Shown here one piece after another: positions 17,135 through 24,589 of a stretch of DNA of 37,553 nucleotides. Where the stretch lies: positions 1 through 37,553 of the forward strand of contig CAJTMY010000026.1 in assembly GCA_910577355.1 (NCBI GenBank), written 5' to 3'. The stretch is from an uncultured Muribaculaceae bacterium (GTDB lineage Bacteria > Bacteroidota > Bacteroidia > Bacteroidales > Muribaculaceae). Every line of letters starts with the position of its first letter. The first letter of the stretch is position 1. The notes beneath the pieces are model-generated. The model saw only the letters and a list, made by a program, of their open reading frames with translations, did not search any database and had not been told where the DNA came from. Both the position numbers and the translations under genes were made by a program.

Positions 17135-19072
17135 ATGATCAATATCACTTTCCCCGATAATAGCGTAAAGCAATTTGAAGACGGTATCACTCCGCTTGAG
17201 ATTGCCGCATCTATCAGCAGCCGTCTGGCCGAAGATGTTCTCGCCGCCACAGTCGACGGCGAGGAGTGGGATCTCACCCGCCCCATCGACCGTGACGCAG
17301 CCGTCAAACTCTTCAAATGGGACGATCCGGAAGGCAAGCACGCTTTCTGGCACTCGTCGGCCCACCTGCTCGCCGAAGCTCTTCAAGAATTATACCCCGG
17401 CGTGAAATTCGGCATCGGCCCGGCTGTCGAGAACGGCTTCTACTACGACATCGATCCCGCCGGCAACACCATCACCGCCGACGACTTCGCCAAGATAGAG
17501 AACAAGATGCTCGAACTCGCCCGCAAGAAGGAAGACATCGTGCGCCGCGACATCACCAAGGCCGACGCACTCAGGATGTTCGGCGACCGCGGCGAGGAAT
17601 ACAAGTGCGAGCTCATATCCGAACTTGAGGACGGCCACATCACCACATACACACAGGGCGCATTCACCGACCTGTGCCGTGGCCCGCACCTCCCCAACAC
17701 AGCCCCCATCAAGGCCGTGAAGATAACATCGCTCGCCGGCGCATACTGGCGCGGCGACGAGAAGCGCAACCAGCTCGTACGCGTATACGGCATCACCTTC
17801 CCGAAGAAAAAGATGCTCGACGAATACCTCGTGCTGCTCGAGGAAGCAAAAAAGCGCGACCACCGCAAGCTCGGCAAGGAAATGGAACTGTTCGCATTCT
17901 CGTCCAACGTCGGCGCAGGCCTGCCCCTTTGGCTTCCCAAGGGTGCCGCCCTGCGCGACCGCCTCGAACAATTCCTGCGCAAGATTCAGAAGAAATACGG
18001 ATACCTGCAGGTGATCACTCCGCATATAGGCAACAAGAACCTGTACGTCACCTCAGGACACTACGCCAAATACGGCAAGGATTCATTCCAGCCGATCCAC
18101 ACTCCGCAGGAAGGCGAGGAATACCTCCTCAAGCCAATGAACTGTCCCCACCACTGCGAGATATTCCGCGCGCTGCCCCGTTCATACCGCGACCTGCCCA
18201 TGCGCCTTGCCGAATTCGGCACCGTATACCGCTACGAGCAGAGCGGCGAGCTCCACGGTCTTACACGTGTACGCGGCTTCACGCAGGACGACGCCCACAT
18301 CTTCTGCGCTCCCGACCAGATCAAGGACGAGTTCCTCAAGGTGATGGATATCATCTTCTATATCTTCAAAGCTCTCAAATTCGATAACTTCGAAGCTCAG
18401 ATATCGCTCCGCGATCCCGAGCACAAGGAGAAATACATCGGTTCTGACGAAAACTGGCATCTCGCCGAGCAGGCAATCATCGATGCCTGCGCCGAGAAAG
18501 GCCTCAACGCCCGTACCGAGCTCGGCGAAGCCGCATTCTACGGGCCCAAACTCGACTTCATGGTGAAAGACGCCATCGGTCGCCGCTGGCAGCTCGGTAC
18601 CATTCAGGTCGACTACAACCTGCCCGAACGCTTCCAGCTCGAATACACCGGCGCCGACAACGCCAAGCACCGCCCCGTGATGATACACCGCGCACCATTC
18701 GGCTCTCTTGAACGCTTCGTGGCCGTGCTCCTCGAACACACCGCCGGACGATTCCCCCTGTGGCTCACACCCGATCAGGCAGTCGTGCTTCCGATATCCG
18801 AGAAGTTCAACGATTACGCACATCGTGTAGCAGCCGAACTAGCCGAAGCGGACGTACGTGTCACCGTCGATGACCGCAACGAGAAGATAGGCCGCAAGAT
18901 CCGCGACAACGAACTCAAACGCATCCCCTACCTCCTCATCGTAGGCGAAAAAGAACAGGCTGCCGGCGAAGTTTCTGTAAGAAAACAGGGCGAAGGCGAC
19001 CAAGGTTCGGTAAAAATTGTTACCTTTGCCGAGCAAATCGCCCGAGAGGTGAAAAATTCAATTAACCAATAA
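17135..19072 (+). CDS. thrS: Threonyl-tRNA synthetase
   Basis: This class II synthetase charges tRNA-Thr and edits mischarged Ser-tRNA. The order of domains is complete at 645 residues: TGS domain about 1-62, editing domain with HxxxH (H73, H77) and C181/H185, catalytic core about 240-535, and anticodon-binding domain from about 540. Zinc ligands that select threonine fit C337 (MNCPHH), H388 (DDAHIF) and H518 (MIHRAPFGS). Motif 2 is FGTVYRYEQSGELHGLTRVRGF. It begins the operon thrS-infC-rpmI-rplT, an order also found in E. coli and other bacteria. infC starts eight bases after the stop. Regulation may involve only the promoter; no operator-like mimic of tRNA-Thr is evident. Confidence 0.98.
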   Translation: MINITFPDNSVKQFEDGITPLEIAASISSRLAEDVLAATVDGEEWDLTRPIDRDAAVKLFKWDDPEGKHAFWHSSAHLLAEALQELYPGVKFGIGPAVENGFYYDIDPAGNTITADDFAKIENKMLELARKKEDIVRRDITKADALRMFGDRGEEYKCELISELEDGHITTYTQGAFTDLCRGPHLPNTAPIKAVKITSLAGAYWRGDEKRNQLVRVYGITFPKKKMLDEYLVLLEEAKKRDHRKLGKEMELFAFSSNVGAGLPLWLPKGAALRDRLEQFLRKIQKKYGYLQVITPHIGNKNLYVTSGHYAKYGKDSFQPIHTPQEGEEYLLKPMNCPHHCEIFRALPRSYRDLPMRLAEFGTVYRYEQSGELHGLTRVRGFTQDDAHIFCAPDQIKDEFLKVMDIIFYIFKALKFDNFEAQISLRDPEHKEKYIGSDENWHLAEQAIIDACAEKGLNARTELGEAAFYGPKLDFMVKDAIGRRWQLGTIQVDYNLPERFQLEYTGADNAKHRPVMIHRAPFGSLERFVAVLLEHTAGRFPLWLTPDQAVVLPISEKFNDYAHRVAAELAEADVRVTVDDRNEKIGRKIRDNELKRIPYLLIVGEKEQAAGEVSVRKQGEGDQGSVKIVTFAEQIAREVKNSINQ

Positions 19073-19080
19073 CCCGCTGA

Positions 19081-19686
19081 ATGGAGAAAAAACCACATTT
19101 TACCCCCGGACCACGTCCGCAATCACCCGGCCCGCGACCGCCTATGCAGCGCGACCGCCGCTTGCCCGACCGCAACGCCAAAGACCCCAACAACATCAAC
19201 GAGCACATACGTGCACGCGAGGTGCGACTGGTAGGCGACAACGTCACTCCGGGGATATACCCCATACAGCAGGCCCGTGCGATAGCCGAAGAACTCGAAC
19301 TTGATCTCGTGGAAATCTCGGCTCAGTCCGATCCTCCCGTCTGCAAGATTCTTGACTATCAGAAATATCTGTATCAGCAGAAGAAAAAGCAGAAAGAGAT
19401 CAAAGCCAAGGCGTCCAAGGTCGTGGTTAAAGAAATCCGTTTCGGCCCCCAGACCGACGACCACGACTACAACTTCAAACTGAAGCACGCCATCGGCTTC
19501 CTGCAGGAAGGCGCCAAAGTCAAGGCCTACGTATTTTTCAAGGGCCGCTCTATCCTGTTCAAGGAACAAGGCGAGGTGTTGCTCCTCCGATTCGCCAACG
19601 ACCTTGAGGAATACGGCAAGGTCGAGCAGATGCCCCTGCTTGAAGGCAAACGCATGATAATAATGATCTCACCCAAAAAGAAATAA
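19081..19686 (+). CDS. infC: Translation initiation factor IF-3
   Basis: IF-3 binds the 30S subunit, prevents premature 50S joining and checks the initiator tRNA-start codon pairing. The two domains are visible: N-domain from about residue 40 (INEHIRAREVRLVGDN) to 110, a Lys-rich helix linker (QQKKKQKEIKAKASK), and C-domain to 201. The first 39 residues are a Pro/Arg-rich extension beyond the compact E. coli form. The start codon is ATG; E. coli infC uses AUU for self-control, so that mechanism cannot work in the same way here. An alternative shorter start would be unusual, because no ATG lies between codon 21 (Met in PPMQRD) and the fold. It sits between thrS and rpmI in the same operon. Confidence 0.97.
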   Translation: MEKKPHFTPGPRPQSPGPRPPMQRDRRLPDRNAKDPNNINEHIRAREVRLVGDNVTPGIYPIQQARAIAEELELDLVEISAQSDPPVCKILDYQKYLYQQKKKQKEIKAKASKVVVKEIRFGPQTDDHDYNFKLKHAIGFLQEGAKVKAYVFFKGRSILFKEQGEVLLLRFANDLEEYGKVEQMPLLEGKRMIIMISPKKK

Positions 19687-19690
19687 AATA

Positions 19691-19707
19691 GTGGCACGCG
19701 CTGCCAC
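19691..19707 (+). promoter_or_regulatory. Hairpin in the infC-rpmI gap
   Basis: GTGGCA (19691-19696) pairs perfectly with TGCCAC (19702-19707) around CGCGC. It lies five bases after the infC stop and 31 bases before the rpmI ATG, without a uracil run. It could be an mRNA control element for rpmI-rplT, where L20 autoregulates in E. coli and Bacillus, but pairing alone does not prove that. Confidence 0.35.
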
Positions 19708-19738
19708 GTCATTATATAACTCCAAACAAATAAACAAA

Positions 19739-19936
19739 ATGCCGAAGATTAAAACTAATTCCGGTGCCAAAAAAAGATTCACTCTTACCGGAACAGGAAA
19801 AATCAAAAGAAAACACGCTTACCACAGCCACATTCTCACCAAGAAGACTAAAAAGCAGAAGCGCAACCTCGATCACTTCGCTCTCATCGCCAAGGTCGAC
19901 GAGAAGGGTGTGAAGGCTCTCCTCGCTCTCAAGTAA
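19739..19936 (+). CDS. rpmI: 50S ribosomal protein L35
   Basis: A 65-residue, very basic protein of the large ribosomal subunit. The start is set at the ATG at 19739, giving MPKIKTNSGAKKRF, the near-universal L35 beginning; an upstream in-frame GTG would add 16 unrelated residues and is rejected. The family pattern KRFTLTGTGKIKRKHAYHSH is followed by KKTKKQKRNL. It is the third gene of the thrS operon, 52 bases after infC and 123 bases before rplT. Confidence 0.97.
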   Translation: MPKIKTNSGAKKRFTLTGTGKIKRKHAYHSHILTKKTKKQKRNLDHFALIAKVDEKGVKALLALK

Positions 19937-19955
19937 GAACAAGGCTCAAGCACGT

Positions 19956-19963
19956 TACTTTTG
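19956..19963 (+). promoter_or_regulatory. Possible internal promoter box before rplT
   Basis: TACTTTTG (19956-19963) followed by C fits the extended -7 pattern seen at other promoters in this window. No -33 element is found at the right distance. It would give rplT its own transcript with a leader of about 90 bases. Confidence 0.3.
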
Positions 19964-20059
19964 CAAACACAAAGCGAGTTTATAATATCTTAATTTATTA
20001 ACCGAATTTACAGCCCCAAAGCGCCCAAGCAGCCGCTGTAATTCAAAATGTAAACTAAA

Positions 20060-20410
20060 ATGCCAAGATCAGTCAACCACGTCGCCTCGCGCGCACGTCG
20101 TAAAAAAATCCTCAAACTCACCCGCGGCTACTTCGGATGCCGCCGTAACGTATGGACCGTTGCCAAGAACACCTGGGAAAAAGGCCTTACCTACGCATAC
20201 CGTGACCGCAAGGACAAGAAAGGCAACTTCCGCGCTCTCTGGATCCAGCGCATCAACGCTGCCGCCCGCATGCACGACCTCAGCTATTCGAAGCTCATGG
20301 GTCTCATCCACAAAGCCGGTATACAAATCAACCGCAAAGTCCTCGCCGACCTCGCCCTCAACAATCCCGAAGCCTTCAAGGCTATCGTCGACAAAGTGAA
20401 AGGCGCATAA
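20060..20410 (+). CDS. rplT: 50S ribosomal protein L20
   Basis: L20 binds 23S rRNA and is needed for early 50S assembly; in several bacteria it also represses its own operon. The 116 residues match the family length. The N-terminus MPRSVNHVASRARRKKILK, the RGYFGCRRN segment and the RINAAARMHDLSYSKLM block are diagnostic. It is the last gene of the thrS operon and is followed by a clear terminator at 20433. The 123-base gap upstream is longer than others in the operon and could hold control elements. Confidence 0.98.
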   Translation: MPRSVNHVASRARRKKILKLTRGYFGCRRNVWTVAKNTWEKGLTYAYRDRKDKKGNFRALWIQRINAAARMHDLSYSKLMGLIHKAGIQINRKVLADLALNNPEAFKAIVDKVKGA

Positions 20411-20432
20411 ACACCGGCCTCCGACAACCTAT

Positions 20433-20475
20433 AACGGTCTCCTGCAAGTATGCAGGAGGCCGTTTACATTTTTTA
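20433..20475 (+). terminator. Terminator of the thrS-infC-rpmI-rplT operon
   Basis: A 13-pair stem (20433-20445 with 20452-20464, one U:G wobble) with a six-base loop AAGTAT is followed by TACATTTTTTACC. It lies 22 bases after rplT. Confidence 0.88.
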
Positions 20476-20509
20476 CCGTCGCGCACACCCGTTTCTTCGT
20501 TTTTTTTCG

Positions 20510-20517
20510 TAACTTTG
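20510..20517 (+). promoter_or_regulatory. -7 promoter box of dnaN
   Basis: TAACTTTG (20510-20517) followed by C matches the consensus. The ATG used for dnaN lies 39 bases after it. No TTG is found 19-21 bases upstream, so the -33 element is weak or absent. The box rules out the in-frame TTG at 20515 as a start. Confidence 0.6.
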
Positions 20518-20556
20518 CATGATTACAATCACGACAACAACAAAACAACACACTAT

Positions 20557-21687
20557 ATGCGATTCAACGTTCCCTGCAAGGCTTTCTACAACGCCGCATC
20601 AGCTGTCAGCAAGGTGATAAACTCCAAAAACTCACTCACCATACTCGACAACTTCCGCATCAACCTCCAAGACGATGTTCTCACAATCACCGGCGCCGAC
20701 ATGGACAATGAACTCAATGCCCGCATCAAGGTGTCGGATGCAGAGGGCAGCTGCACCTTCTGCGTGCAGGCACGACGTCTTGTCGACCTTCTGAAAGAAC
20801 TCCCCGATTCAGGCATAACATTCACCCTGAACGAAGACACCTATGAAGTGGAGATACGTTATACCGGCGGAAAATACAACCTTACAGCCATGAACGGAAC
20901 CGAGTATCCGGTTTTCCGTACAGATGACGACGAAGCCGAGCCGATATCCTTCCGGCTTACCACCGAAAGCCTGATGCAAGGTCTCGAATATACCATCTTC
21001 GCCGTCGGCGACGACGATTACCGCCCCATGATGAAAGGTGTATTCTTCGACATTGACGAAGATCACATCACATATGTGGCGACCGATACCCACAAGCTCG
21101 TACGATTCGTCGACAACCGCGTGCGCCCCGGCGTAAAAGGCTCGTGCATCCTGCCCGTAAAGCCGGCTACCGTCATGCGCAACGTATTTGCCAAAGACGA
21201 CAGCCTCAGCTTTACGATGACACGCAAGAGCGCCACCATTGAAAGCGAAGGCTTCACATTCCGATGCTCGTTCCTCAACGGCCGCTTCCCCGACTACAAC
21301 CGTGTCATACCGAAACAGTCTCCTTTCCGCCTCACACTCGACAGATCGGCGGCTCTCAATGCCATCCGTCGCGTGGCTGTATTTGTCGATCCCGGCTACG
21401 GGCTTGAGAAGTTCAAGATCACACCCGATCAGCTCCACATCAAGAGCGACGACAACAACATGTGCACATGCGCCCGAGAAACTATTCCCTGCAGCTTCAA
21501 CGGCCCCGAAATGGTAATCGGATTCAGCGCGCCTTTCCTCATCGAATTCATGAATGTGCTCCGCACCGACGAAGTATATATCGATCTCGCCGATCCCTCG
21601 CGCGCCGGTGTGTTCTGCCCTTCGGAAAACACAGAGGGGACAGAGCTCGTCATGCTTCTCATGCCAATGAACGTCGATAAGTTCTGA
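20557..21687 (+). CDS. dnaN: DNA polymerase III beta subunit (sliding clamp)
   Basis: The ring-shaped dimer that tethers DNA polymerase III to the template and serves as landing pad for repair proteins. Starting at the ATG at 20557 gives 376 residues beginning MRFNVPCKAFYNAASAVSKV; this matches the usual clamp start, and an upstream TTG lies inside the promoter box. Three repeated clamp domains of about 120 residues are present, and the C-terminus ends VMLLMPMNVDKF, close to the canonical clamp ending (MPMRL). It has its own promoter and heads the run dnaN, exonuclease, coaBC, DUF4835, recN, rlmB. It is separate from dnaA, unlike in many bacteria. Confidence 0.97.
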   Translation: MRFNVPCKAFYNAASAVSKVINSKNSLTILDNFRINLQDDVLTITGADMDNELNARIKVSDAEGSCTFCVQARRLVDLLKELPDSGITFTLNEDTYEVEIRYTGGKYNLTAMNGTEYPVFRTDDDEAEPISFRLTTESLMQGLEYTIFAVGDDDYRPMMKGVFFDIDEDHITYVATDTHKLVRFVDNRVRPGVKGSCILPVKPATVMRNVFAKDDSLSFTMTRKSATIESEGFTFRCSFLNGRFPDYNRVIPKQSPFRLTLDRSAALNAIRRVAVFVDPGYGLEKFKITPDQLHIKSDDNNMCTCARETIPCSFNGPEMVIGFSAPFLIEFMNVLRTDEVYIDLADPSRAGVFCPSENTEGTELVMLLMPMNVDKF

Positions 21688-21696
21688 TAGCAAAAT

Positions 21697-22470
21697 ATGA
21701 AACTCAACCTGAAACGTCCTATCGTTTTCTTTGACCTCGAGACAACCGGAGTCAACATCACTCGCGACCGCATAGTCGAGATATCGATAATCAAGGTATC
21801 GCCGGGCCGTGAAGAATGCCCCGAAGTGAAATGCCGCCGCGTCAATCCCGAAATGCACATTCCGGAAGAAGCCACAGCAGTGCACCACATATCCGACGAA
21901 GATGTGGCCGGCGAACCTACATTCCGCCAGATAGCACGCTCTCTTGCCGATTTCATGCGCGGATGCGACATAGCCGGTTTCAATTCCAACCGTTTTGATG
22001 TCCCCCTCCTCGACGAGGAATTTCAGCGCGCCGGTGTGGATTTCGATTTCCACAAAGCCCGTTTCATCGATGTACAGACGATATTCCACAAGCTCGAGCC
22101 GCGCAATCTCACCGCAGCCTACCGCTTCTACTGTGGAAAAGAACTCATAGGAGCACACGGGGCACAGGCCGATACGATGGCCACATACGAAGTATTGCTC
22201 GCCCAGCTCGACCGCTACGGAGAATTACCCAACGACGTGGCCGAGCTTGCAAAGTTCTCGTCTCAGAATGATAACGTTGACCTGATAGGACGCCTTGTAT
22301 ACGGCCCCGACGGACGGGAGACCATCAACTTCGGCAAATACAAAGGACAGGCTGCCGCCGATGTGCTGAAAAAAGATCCCGGCTATTACAGCTGGATAAT
22401 GCAGGGCGACTTCCCTTCCGACACAAAAAAGGCCTTCACACGCATAAAACTTTCGTTGTCAAAGAAATGA
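21697..22470 (+). CDS. DEDDh 3'-5' exonuclease, DnaQ/Pol III epsilon-like
   Basis: A 257-residue exonuclease of the DnaQ family. The DEDDh catalytic set is complete: D13 and E15 (FDLETTG), D101 (SNRFDVPLL), H154 and D159 (HGAQADT). The C-terminal 50 residues, NFGKYKGQAAADVLKKDPGYYSWIMQGDFP, form a small domain (DUF3820-type) seen at the end of exodeoxyribonuclease X-like proteins. It could be a proofreading subunit or a repair nuclease; the extra domain favours a stand-alone or ExoX-like nuclease. It begins nine bases after dnaN, and its stop overlaps the coaBC start as ATGA. Confidence 0.92.
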   Translation: MKLNLKRPIVFFDLETTGVNITRDRIVEISIIKVSPGREECPEVKCRRVNPEMHIPEEATAVHHISDEDVAGEPTFRQIARSLADFMRGCDIAGFNSNRFDVPLLDEEFQRAGVDFDFHKARFIDVQTIFHKLEPRNLTAAYRFYCGKELIGAHGAQADTMATYEVLLAQLDRYGELPNDVAELAKFSSQNDNVDLIGRLVYGPDGRETINFGKYKGQAAADVLKKDPGYYSWIMQGDFPSDTKKAFTRIKLSLSKK

Positions 22471-23675
22471 CCGTATCACCACTCAACGGCAAGCATATTG
22501 TCCTCGGTATCACCGGGGGCATCGCCGCATACAAATCGGCCATGCTCACACGCCTGCTGATAAAATCAGGTGCCGAGGTGCAGGTGATAATGACACCCAA
22601 CGCACGCGAGTTCATCACCCCGGTCACACTGTCCACGCTCAGCGGAAAGCCGGTGATCACCGAGTTCTTCTCAGCCAACTCGGGCGAATGGCACTCGCAT
22701 GTCGACCTCGGCCTGTGGGCGGATGCTTTTGTCGTCGCACCAGCCACAGCTTCCACCATCGCGAAAATGGCCTGCGGCGTGGCCGACAACATGCTCGTCA
22801 CTTCGTATCTGTCGACACGTGCACGCGTCTTTGTGGCACCCGCGATGGATTTCGACATGATGCAGCACCCTACCACAACACGCAACCTGCAACTGCTCCG
22901 GGCCGACGGCTGCACTATCATAGAGGCCGCCGAAGGCGAGCTCGCATCGCACCTCACAGGCAAAGGCCGCATGGAAGAGCCCGAGAACATAGTCCGTGTG
23001 CTCGAATCGGCATTCAGCCCTATATCAGCATCCCTCGCCGGTAAAAAAGTGCTCATCACCGCCGGCCCCACTCAGGAGAAGATCGACCCCGTCCGCTACA
23101 TCAGCAACTACTCCACCGGCAAGATGGGCTACGCGATAGCCAACGAAGCCGCCGCCCGGGGCGCCGACGTGACGATTGTGAGCGGCCCCGTGGGGCACTT
23201 CTACCTGCATCCGGGCATCAAAGTGATACACGTCGAGTCTGCGCTCGAAATGCTCGACAAGGCACAAGGATCGTTTGCCGATACCGACATTGCAATCCTT
23301 GCCGCCGCCGTGGCCGACTACCGCCCGGCATTCCGGCACTCCTCCAAGATCAAACGCGAGGAAAACAGCATCGATACTGTCGAACTTGTAAAGAACCCCG
23401 ACATAGCCGCGACCCTCGGCGCAGCCAAGCGACCGGGCCAGACATTGGTGGGATTCGCGCTCGAGACCGACAACGAGCTCGACAACGCACTCCGCAAGCT
23501 TGTCCGCAAACATCTCGACATGATAGTTCTCAACTCACTCCGCGACCACGGAGCCGGATTCGGTACAGACACCAACAAGGTGACTCTCGTATTTGCCGAC
23601 GGTTCAGCCCGGGAGCTCCCGCTCAAATCCAAGTCCGAAGTCGCAGCAGATATACTCGACAACCTTCCGAAATGA
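22467..23675 (+). CDS. coaBC: Bifunctional phosphopantothenoylcysteine decarboxylase/synthetase CoaBC
   Basis: This enzyme carries out two steps of coenzyme A synthesis: joining cysteine to 4'-phosphopantothenate (CoaB) and decarboxylating the product with FMN (CoaC). The 402 residues include both halves. CoaC is about 8-180, with catalytic H78 (SHVDLGLWAD) and PAMDFDM (125-131). Most bacteria have PxMN there; I recall D in other Bacteroidota. CoaB follows from about 192 with ITAGPTQEKIDPVRYISNYSTG and the KIKR region near 292. The start overlaps the exonuclease stop, and the stop overlaps the next start, both as ATGA, so translation of this run is probably coupled. Confidence 0.96.
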   Translation: MTVSPLNGKHIVLGITGGIAAYKSAMLTRLLIKSGAEVQVIMTPNAREFITPVTLSTLSGKPVITEFFSANSGEWHSHVDLGLWADAFVVAPATASTIAKMACGVADNMLVTSYLSTRARVFVAPAMDFDMMQHPTTTRNLQLLRADGCTIIEAAEGELASHLTGKGRMEEPENIVRVLESAFSPISASLAGKKVLITAGPTQEKIDPVRYISNYSTGKMGYAIANEAAARGADVTIVSGPVGHFYLHPGIKVIHVESALEMLDKAQGSFADTDIAILAAAVADYRPAFRHSSKIKREENSIDTVELVKNPDIAATLGAAKRPGQTLVGFALETDNELDNALRKLVRKHLDMIVLNSLRDHGAGFGTDTNKVTLVFADGSARELPLKSKSEVAADILDNLPK

Positions 23676-24589
23676 CCTTACCGCGCCGTTCAGCCATCCT
23701 GCTCACTCTCCTTGCCGCCTGCATCTGCAGCCGCGCCCAGGAGCTAAACTGCACCGTAGAATTCAATACCGACCAGATTTCCGGTACAAACAAGTCGATT
23801 TTCGAGACCCTTTCGGCCGCCGTCAACGACTACATGAACACAAACACCTTCACCCCCGCACAGTTCTCGGCCAACGAGAAAATCGAATGTAGGTTGTTTT
23901 TCACCATAAAGGAATATACCGACGACGGTGTGATAAAAGGCGACCTGCAGGTACAGTCGAGCCGGCCCGTGTACAACTCGTCATACACCACTACCCTCAT
24001 AAACTTCAAGGACAGCAAGATCGACTTCGCATATCAGGAAGGAGAACCCCTCAACTACACGGTCAACTCCATGGAAAACCAACTCACGGCTCTACTGAAC
24101 TTCTATGCATATCTTATTCTTGCCGTCGATTTCGACTCATTCGCGCCCGGCGGTGGCGATCCATATTGGGAACGCCTGAAACAGATCGTGCAGATGGCCC
24201 AGTCGTCCGGCGAAGTGGGTTGGAAAGCCTTCGAGGACACGAAAAACCGTTCGGCTGTGCTCTCGGCCTTCACCGAAGGCAAAGCCGGCGAGGCACTGCG
24301 CCGTATGCTGTACGATTATCACCGTATGGGACTCGACCAGATGTCGCTTTCGGTAGACAAAGGACGCGCCTCGGTGACACAAAGCCTTGATGCCATAAAA
24401 ACCGTGTACGACCTACAGCCTATGTCGGTGGCATTGTCGATGTTCAAGGACGCAAAACTCGACGAACTCGTCAATATATACTCCAAGGCTCCTGCCGACG
24501 AGCGGGCGCGGGTATACAATATGCTCCAGCCCATCTATCCCACCGACGAACAGCAACTCATCAAAATCAAAAACGGACAGGAAAAATGA
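23672..24589 (+). CDS. DUF4835 (PorD-like) exported protein
   Basis: A 305-residue secreted protein with a signal peptide (about 1-22, cut near SRA|QE). It matches my memory of the DUF4835 family, which occurs between coaBC and recN in many Bacteroidota and is sometimes labelled PorD, a name from type IX secretion. Family-like features are the ELNCTVEFNTDQISGTNKSIF start of the mature part and the central LNFYAYLILAVDFDSFAPGGG motif. Its function is unproven, and no other T9SS gene lies in this window, so a secretion role here is doubtful. Both ends overlap the neighbouring genes by four bases (ATGA). Confidence 0.8.
   Translation: MTLPRRSAILLTLLAACICSRAQELNCTVEFNTDQISGTNKSIFETLSAAVNDYMNTNTFTPAQFSANEKIECRLFFTIKEYTDDGVIKGDLQVQSSRPVYNSSYTTTLINFKDSKIDFAYQEGEPLNYTVNSMENQLTALLNFYAYLILAVDFDSFAPGGGDPYWERLKQIVQMAQSSGEVGWKAFEDTKNRSAVLSAFTEGKAGEALRRMLYDYHRMGLDQMSLSVDKGRASVTQSLDAIKTVYDLQPMSVALSMFKDAKLDELVNIYSKAPADERARVYNMLQPIYPTDEQQLIKIKNGQEK

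Noticed and set aside
19691..19738. Extended L35 start at an upstream GTG
   Set aside because: L35 begins MPKIKTNSGAKKR almost universally; the added residues come from the hairpin region.
20809..22158. A 449-codon open frame on the minus strand
   Set aside because: It is antisense to dnaN and the exonuclease, both certain genes with all key residues, and has no domain of its own.
22467..23675. Loss of activity in CoaC because PAMN is PAMD
   Set aside because: I recall the same Asp in CoaBC of other Bacteroidota, so it is a lineage feature rather than a defect.
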